Below the pieces are notes generated by a model. It had not been told where the DNA came from and made no database searches. It was given only the letters and a program-made list of their open reading frames with translations. Source: a virus. From it: a stretch of 64,000 nt of DNA. The stretch lies in IMG/VR virus record IMGVR_UViG_3300021185_001174, positions 1 to 64,000 of that record. One strand, given 5' to 3'. The position numbers and the translations under genes are program-made. How positions within the stretch are numbered: the first letter of the stretch is position 1; the number at the start of each line of letters is the position of its first letter. This document shows positions 60,294 to 64,000 of the stretch, piece after piece.

Positions 60294-61538
60294 TTAGTTA
60301 GGACTATCCCAACCTTTAATTATATCTTTACTGAAGTTGTTGTAGGAGAATTCTAACCTATCAACTAACTTAACAGCGCCACCTTCCATTCTATCTATAG
60401 CAACAAAACCTTCTTGGTTGGTTACCTTAAATCCGGATTTAGTCTTGACAAAGGTATTAATTTTATTAAGACTATTAAGTTTATTTATAAGAATTAATTT
60501 ACTATTTACAACAAAATTCTGTAAATCGAAGATTAATTTTAGGTTCTTTATATTACCTTTACTAAAGAATTTAAGTAATGCATCTCGTTTATCTACTTGA
60601 GTCTGTTTACCTTTATCTGAACTTCTTTTATCAATCTCTTTTTGATACCTATTATTAATCCACATTACTAGTCCAGTGGCATGTTTCTTAGTATCTGTAA
60701 TTCTTTGGCCTTCTCTCACCTTGGAATTATTATATACATTTAATAACATATTTAATTCCGAATTGGACTCTAACTCTTTTAATGTAGTAGATGCGATTTG
60801 TTTAAATACTTTACCAGCACCTGAAAGATTTTTATTTAGTTCTTCTGTTTCTGCTTTAGTAAGAGTTGCAGTACCAGAAAGGTCAGGTAATGTTGCATCT
60901 TGCATCCATATATCTTTTGACTTCTTTAACTTAGGTACTATCTCTTTACCAAACTCTGCTCTCATTGTCTCAAACGTTGCTCCACTATACGTTGTATGCC
61001 AAACAATTCCAATCTTAGCTGCTCCAATCTCCTTAGCGAGAGCACTATCAGTAGGTACTGCGTAAGCGATAGTGTTAGGATGAAACACAATATGACTAAC
61101 TCCATTAATCTTCTCCTTTTTAAGGTCTGACTTATCGAACATAAAGTCGCCCTGTATAACCCCTTTGATTCCTATATTCTGTAAAGTATCGAAAGCCATA
61201 ATAAGTTTTTTACTTAAGTCGCCTGATGTATCTGCTTTAATATCTTCATGTGACTTATAGATTTTAGGATTCGCATTGAAGATACCTTTTTTAGCAACAA
61301 AGAATTCTCCTGTCTCTGGGTGTTCTCCAGCAAACACGGCGGGGGCTCCGTCCCATTTCACGGTAACATCCACTGGTGCTTTGGTGTTACCTGAAAGCAT
61401 ATCCCTTAGACTTCTAAGCGCTAGGATTGCTTGGCGAGCCCCCTTGACCCCACCATCTATAATTAGGTCTTCAATGTGGGTCATATGAGTATTCTTTGTT
61501 GCTTCATGCAATGGAGTATAGCTAGTTAATCGTTTCAT
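60294..61538 (-). CDS. Ligase-like nucleotidyltransferase (DUF6267-type)
   Basis: A 414-residue protein whose motifs fit covalent nucleotidyltransferases: motif I KWDGAPAVF (K61 as AMP acceptor), GVIQGDFMFDK (III), EGFVAIDR with E376 (IV), and AVKLVDR with K390 (V). Spacing is longer than in T4 RNA ligase 1 (374) but order is right. It may be an RNA or DNA end ligase. The gene overlaps the next one by 4 bases. A classical DNA ligase (gp30-like) lies at 63.6 kb, so this would be a second ligase-type enzyme. Confidence 0.65.
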   Translation of the reverse strand: MKRLTSYTPLHEATKNTHMTHIEDLIIDGGVKGARQAILALRSLRDMLSGNTKAPVDVTVKWDGAPAVFAGEHPETGEFFVAKKGIFNANPKIYKSHEDIKADTSGDLSKKLIMAFDTLQNIGIKGVIQGDFMFDKSDLKKEKINGVSHIVFHPNTIAYAVPTDSALAKEIGAAKIGIVWHTTYSGATFETMRAEFGKEIVPKLKKSKDIWMQDATLPDLSGTATLTKAETEELNKNLSGAGKVFKQIASTTLKELESNSELNMLLNVYNNSKVREGQRITDTKKHATGLVMWINNRYQKEIDKRSSDKGKQTQVDKRDALLKFFSKGNIKNLKLIFDLQNFVVNSKLILINKLNSLNKINTFVKTKSGFKVTNQEGFVAIDRMEGGAVKLVDRLEFSYNNFSKDIIKGWDSPN

Positions 61539-62995
61539 TTATATAACCTCTTAAAGTCTTCCGTCATCATTGCATTAAAATTAGGTGCACTTGAAAAGTT
61601 GCCTTTATATCTTAATATAATATTACATACTGCAACTGGGCCAATGAATAAAGTAAACTTTAAATTGGCGGCTCCAGAGCCTGGGTCAAATGCTTGTTTT
61701 GCACCTGGAGTATATTTCATTAATGGTTTGCCTTGAGAAAATAAATCATCTAGTTTACTTGATACTGAATCAATGTCTTTATACTCTCCGCCTTCTACTA
61801 CAACACCTTTCTTAGGGCCGTAATCTCCAACGCCTGTAACTAGTGCAAAATCGAAATTAACTTTTTGTAATTCTTTTAAGTCGGACTTAAATATTAATTG
61901 AACTAGAATATTTGAGAATAAGTCTGACTTGGATAATATTGTTTCACCCATCATTTTAAATAATGTTCTTTTACCTTTTAATACTCTATTAATAAGGTCA
62001 TTGGGAATTCTATTAACATACTTTTTCCAGTTCTTAGTATTTACTGGATTCTTGTTAAGGTCATCAAATAAGTCATCAGACATCATATCAGGATATCTTT
62101 TTCTTAGTCTCTGAGCCAGTTTAATTACATGCACATAAAATCTACCTGCATCTAATTCTACATCTTCTTTTAATTTTTTAAGTTTCGGTTCATTAAGTAG
62201 CTTTGTAAATGATTTATTAATAAGGGTTGGGTCTTCTTCTGTAACCCTTTTCTTTTTCTTTAAAGATACTCCTAGAAATTTATTACCTTTCTTAATAATA
62301 AAGTCAGATGAATTAAAATCTTGCATTCCATATTTTGACATTTGGAATTGTTTTACATCTTTATCCCATGACTGACCAGTAAGATAAACCATATCAGCAT
62401 TACCATATCCTGCGTCAATAATAACATTAGCGGCCGATACTGCCTTACATAAATTTGGATAATCTCCTTCAAGAGAATCCACTTGACTCTGTTTATAACC
62501 TTTAACTTTCTTTAATTGAGCTCTTACCAATTGAATCATTGCATCCATTTCATCAGAATTAGTAATTTTATGTTTTGATGGGAAGAGACATAATGCAGCA
62601 GTCATAAGCTCATGAGGGTCATCACCTAAAGAACTACGGCCACCCATTGGTCTAGCATTTACATAGATTGCTTTATCCATATCTTTATGTTTAAAGTAAT
62701 AATCTTTTTCTGCTCTGGCACCTGATATCTTAATAAGTTCTAAATTTGGTTCTTTTTCAATAATTTCTCTAGCGAGTGTAGAGAATGTTCTTCTGTTCTT
62801 ATCTGGCATTAATTGAGAAATACCAATCTTCTTTGAATTTGATTTACCAGACCTGAGGTCTAATTCAACTTCAGTATCTACAGATGAAATTGCATCATCT
62901 ATGGCCTGTACCAACTTTACTGCATTCAGATTATCGTCAGTAGTTGAAAGAGTATCGAGTTCCTCTGTCATAAAACTGTTTTTAAATCTTATCAT
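61535..62995 (-). CDS. Conserved protein with PD-(D/E)XK-like core
   Basis: A 486-residue protein. Residues 127-245 hold E129 (DPHELMTAAL), D231 (NSSDFIIKKGNKFLGVSLKK) and K-rich motif S244-L-K-K-K, giving E...D-x13-S-x-K, a nuclease-like D-(E)XK pattern with Ser in place of Glu. The C-terminus ends in a barrel (FIGPVAVCNIILRYKGNF). It has both an early and a late promoter upstream. Nuclease function is unconfirmed. Confidence 0.65.
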   Translation of the reverse strand: MIRFKNSFMTEELDTLSTTDDNLNAVKLVQAIDDAISSVDTEVELDLRSGKSNSKKIGISQLMPDKNRRTFSTLAREIIEKEPNLELIKISGARAEKDYYFKHKDMDKAIYVNARPMGGRSSLGDDPHELMTAALCLFPSKHKITNSDEMDAMIQLVRAQLKKVKGYKQSQVDSLEGDYPNLCKAVSAANVIIDAGYGNADMVYLTGQSWDKDVKQFQMSKYGMQDFNSSDFIIKKGNKFLGVSLKKKKRVTEEDPTLINKSFTKLLNEPKLKKLKEDVELDAGRFYVHVIKLAQRLRKRYPDMMSDDLFDDLNKNPVNTKNWKKYVNRIPNDLINRVLKGKRTLFKMMGETILSKSDLFSNILVQLIFKSDLKELQKVNFDFALVTGVGDYGPKKGVVVEGGEYKDIDSVSSKLDDLFSQGKPLMKYTPGAKQAFDPGSGAANLKFTLFIGPVAVCNIILRYKGNFSSAPNFNAMMTEDFKRLYK

Positions 62996-63023
62996 ATTAT
63001 CTCCGTTATTAGTTTATAAAGTT

Positions 63024-63052
63024 AGTATACTACAGAACCATTGGTTTGTAAA
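63024..63052 (-). promoter_or_regulatory. Early promoter of the 63.0-53 kb gene run
   Basis: Minus strand TTTACA at 63047-63052, 17-base spacer, TATACT at 63024-63029, about 29 bases from the gene starting at 62995. Confidence 0.8.
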
Positions 63053-63065
63053 GTTTTATTATAAC

Positions 63066-63073
63066 TATTTATA
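63066..63073 (-). promoter_or_regulatory. Late promoter in tandem with the early one
   Basis: Minus-strand TATAAATA 14 bases upstream of the early promoter -35, in the gap between the small lipoprotein and the 486-residue gene. The pair would allow early and late expression of the downstream run. Confidence 0.5.
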
Positions 63074-63085
63074 ATATTTGGAGAC

Positions 63086-63253
63086 CTAGTTATTAGAGCT
63101 TCCTGTTGAAATATTACCCTCATCGTCCACTTTAATTACTTTTATTTTAAGAAGTTCCTTTAAAGTGCCCTCACATCCATTCTTTACCCCTAGGTTATAA
63201 GATGTATAACTACATCCCATAAGGCAAAGCATGATTATAATATATTCTAGCAT
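63086..63253 (-). CDS. 55-residue lipoprotein
   Basis: Short frame read directly: MLEYIIIMLCLMGCSYTSYN has a hydrophobic stretch and lipobox LMGC (Cys at 14), then NLGVKNGCEGTLKELLKIKV with one more Cys and an Asn/Ser-rich end. ATG at 63253 overlaps the preceding stop by 7 bases. Probably a membrane lipoprotein of the phage; role in exclusion or lysis is a guess. Confidence 0.6.
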   Translation of the reverse strand: MLEYIIIMLCLMGCSYTSYNLGVKNGCEGTLKELLKIKVIKVDDEGNISTGSSNN

Positions 63254-63411
63254 TCTACAGCCTCTATTGTTGAGTGATAACCTTTATATTTCATATCTTT
63301 TTGAAAAAGTTTAGCTTCTCTTTCATCTGCAAAAATATATTCTGCAACTACTTTGCCCCCGCCCTTTTCTTGGGCGAGAACTTTCCAACTTGTAATCTTG
63401 ATTGATTCCAT
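63247..63411 (-). CDS. 54-residue hypothetical protein
   Basis: Short frame read directly: MESIKITSWKVLAQEKGGGK, then EYIFADEREAKLFQKDMKYK, mixed alpha/beta. ATG at 63411 overlaps the preceding stop as TAATG; TAG at 63247 overlaps the lipoprotein start. Unknown function. Confidence 0.6.
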   Translation of the reverse strand: MESIKITSWKVLAQEKGGGKVVAEYIFADEREAKLFQKDMKYKGYHSTIEAVEC

Positions 63412-63638
63412 TACACTAGTTCCAAGAAATCATCAAACATGCCTGGGTTATCAGCAACAACTCTTTTAATGTTTTTCTTAATAGTAGCAACATCATCAGT
63501 GAAACCTGCCTGTTCTGCAGTTTCAATTCTTGTCTTTACTGTATCATAATCAAACTTGAAAGGGTCATCATAGATTGTTGGTCTCCATTGGATAGTAGAG
63601 TCCTTTTCAATTCCTTTATATTTTAATTTACTTTTCAT
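63411..63638 (-). CDS. Small hypothetical protein after ligase
   Basis: A 75-residue protein (MKSKLKYKGIEKDSTIQWRP, then IETAEQAGFTDDVATIKKNI). ATGA-type overlap with the ligase stop. Helical, unknown function. Confidence 0.65.
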   Translation of the reverse strand: MKSKLKYKGIEKDSTIQWRPTIYDDPFKFDYDTVKTRIETAEQAGFTDDVATIKKNIKRVVADNPGMFDDFLELV

Positions 63639-64000
63639 AGTTTTTCTCCTGGGGCAAATCCCCTAAATGTTTTAAATCTTGGGAATCTTAATGAATAAGT
63701 CCCATCTTGGTTTTGTGAAATAGAGTCGGCTCTAATTTCCACCAACTGGCCTAATACAGCATCTTGGTCTTTCCAAATACTATCTCTAATCTTATCAGTT
63801 AAGCCACCACCGACATTGACTTTAATATCAACATCTTCATCGTGTCCTGCACAAACTAGAGCACCTGTTGTTCCTTCGAACTTACCCTGACCTTCTTCAA
63901 TACTTTCTACTGTCAGAGTTACTTCTATAAATGGCTTGATTTTAAACCAAGCATTACTTCTTTTACATTCATATAAACCGTCTATTGGTTTAACCATAAT
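63635..64000 (-). CDS. 30: DNA ligase gp30-like, C-terminal part (5' end beyond window)
   Basis: The frame is open to the right edge. The visible 121 residues begin (I)MVKPIDGLYECKRSNAWFKI, that is the end of motif IV and motif V of ATP-dependent DNA ligase, then the OB-fold (SIEEGQGKFEGTTGALVCAG, NVGGGLTDKIRD, LGQLVEIRADSIS, SLRFPRFKTFRG), the T4 ligase C-terminus. It seals nicks in replication. The catalytic Lys domain lies outside the window. Confidence 0.85.
   Translation of the reverse strand: MMVKPIDGLYECKRSNAWFKIKPFIEVTLTVESIEEGQGKFEGTTGALVCAGHDEDVDIKVNVGGGLTDKIRDSIWKDQDAVLGQLVEIRADSISQNQDGTYSLRFPRFKTFRGFAPGEKL

Noticed and set aside
60676-61065. 129-residue plus-strand frame in the ligase-like gene
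   Set aside because: Antisense to coding sequence with clear motifs; no promoter on that strand.
1-64000. tRNA genes, CRISPR arrays, insertion sequences, integrase or attachment sites
   Set aside because: Looked for cloverleaf-like and repeat-spacer patterns and transposase or integrase motifs; none convincing. The genome looks strictly lytic in this window.

Overview
This window is about 64 kb from the genome of a T4-like (Straboviridae-type) myovirus of the open ocean. Evidence is the T4 baseplate and tail gene set (gp4, gp5, gp6, gp8, gp25, gp26, gp27-, gp29-, gp48-, gp53- and gp54-like), the gp33-dsbA-gp59-gp32 transcription/replication block in near-T4 order, RNase H, class Ia ribonucleotide reductase and a gp30-type DNA ligase, together with many small genes typical of marine T4-like phages. 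Base composition is strongly AT-rich, and genes overlap tightly (TAATG, ATGA junctions), which fits a phage of a streamlined marine bacterium (SAR11/OM43-type); the host itself cannot be read from the sequence.

Layout. 1-18648 (- strand): tail fibre/virion proteins, a giant DUF4815 protein and the baseplate wedge/hub genes. 18703-23434 (the only + strand block): gp4, a conserved tail protein, a tube-type protein, gp26 with a probable -1 frameshift into a gp51-like extension, an EF-hand membrane protein and the tape measure. 23436-29617 (- strand): gp32, gp59, DsbA, gp33 and small early genes. 29712-36163 (- strand): the most unusual segment, a curli-type secretion cassette (CsgF, CsgG, two secreted curlin-like proteins, a FecR-domain protein) ending in a membrane CHASE2-adenylate cyclase. 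36230-40901: lysozyme, adhesin-like virion proteins and small genes. 40876-50883: nucleotide metabolism and DNA processing (HAD nucleotidase, PD-(D/E)XK exonuclease, PhoH, RNase H, GIY-YIG, glutaredoxin, NrdB, NrdA). 50952-53183: lipase and an overlapping spanin pair. 53180-64000: conserved charged proteins and enzyme-like accessory genes (cysteine peptidase, P-loop kinase, HxGH nucleotidyltransferase, ligase-like protein, nuclease-like protein) and the C-terminal part of DNA ligase.

Regulation is legible. Ten minus-strand early promoters share a TTTACA-type -35 (nine exact, one TTTACT), exactly 17 bp of spacer and a TATAAT/TATACT -10, often behind an A-rich upstream tract. T4-type late promoters (TATAAATA) lie before baseplate, tail, fibre and curli genes on both strands. 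gp32 has a strong intrinsic terminator with a UUCG loop. The curli/cyclase cassette is preceded by a late promoter, suggesting that it acts late in infection at the host envelope.

Several real genes are very short or start with TTG/GTG; I read these directly from the sequence and list them (for example 27637-27786, 37081-37227, 40725-40901, 46781-46951, 48413-48586, 63086-63253, 63247-63411).
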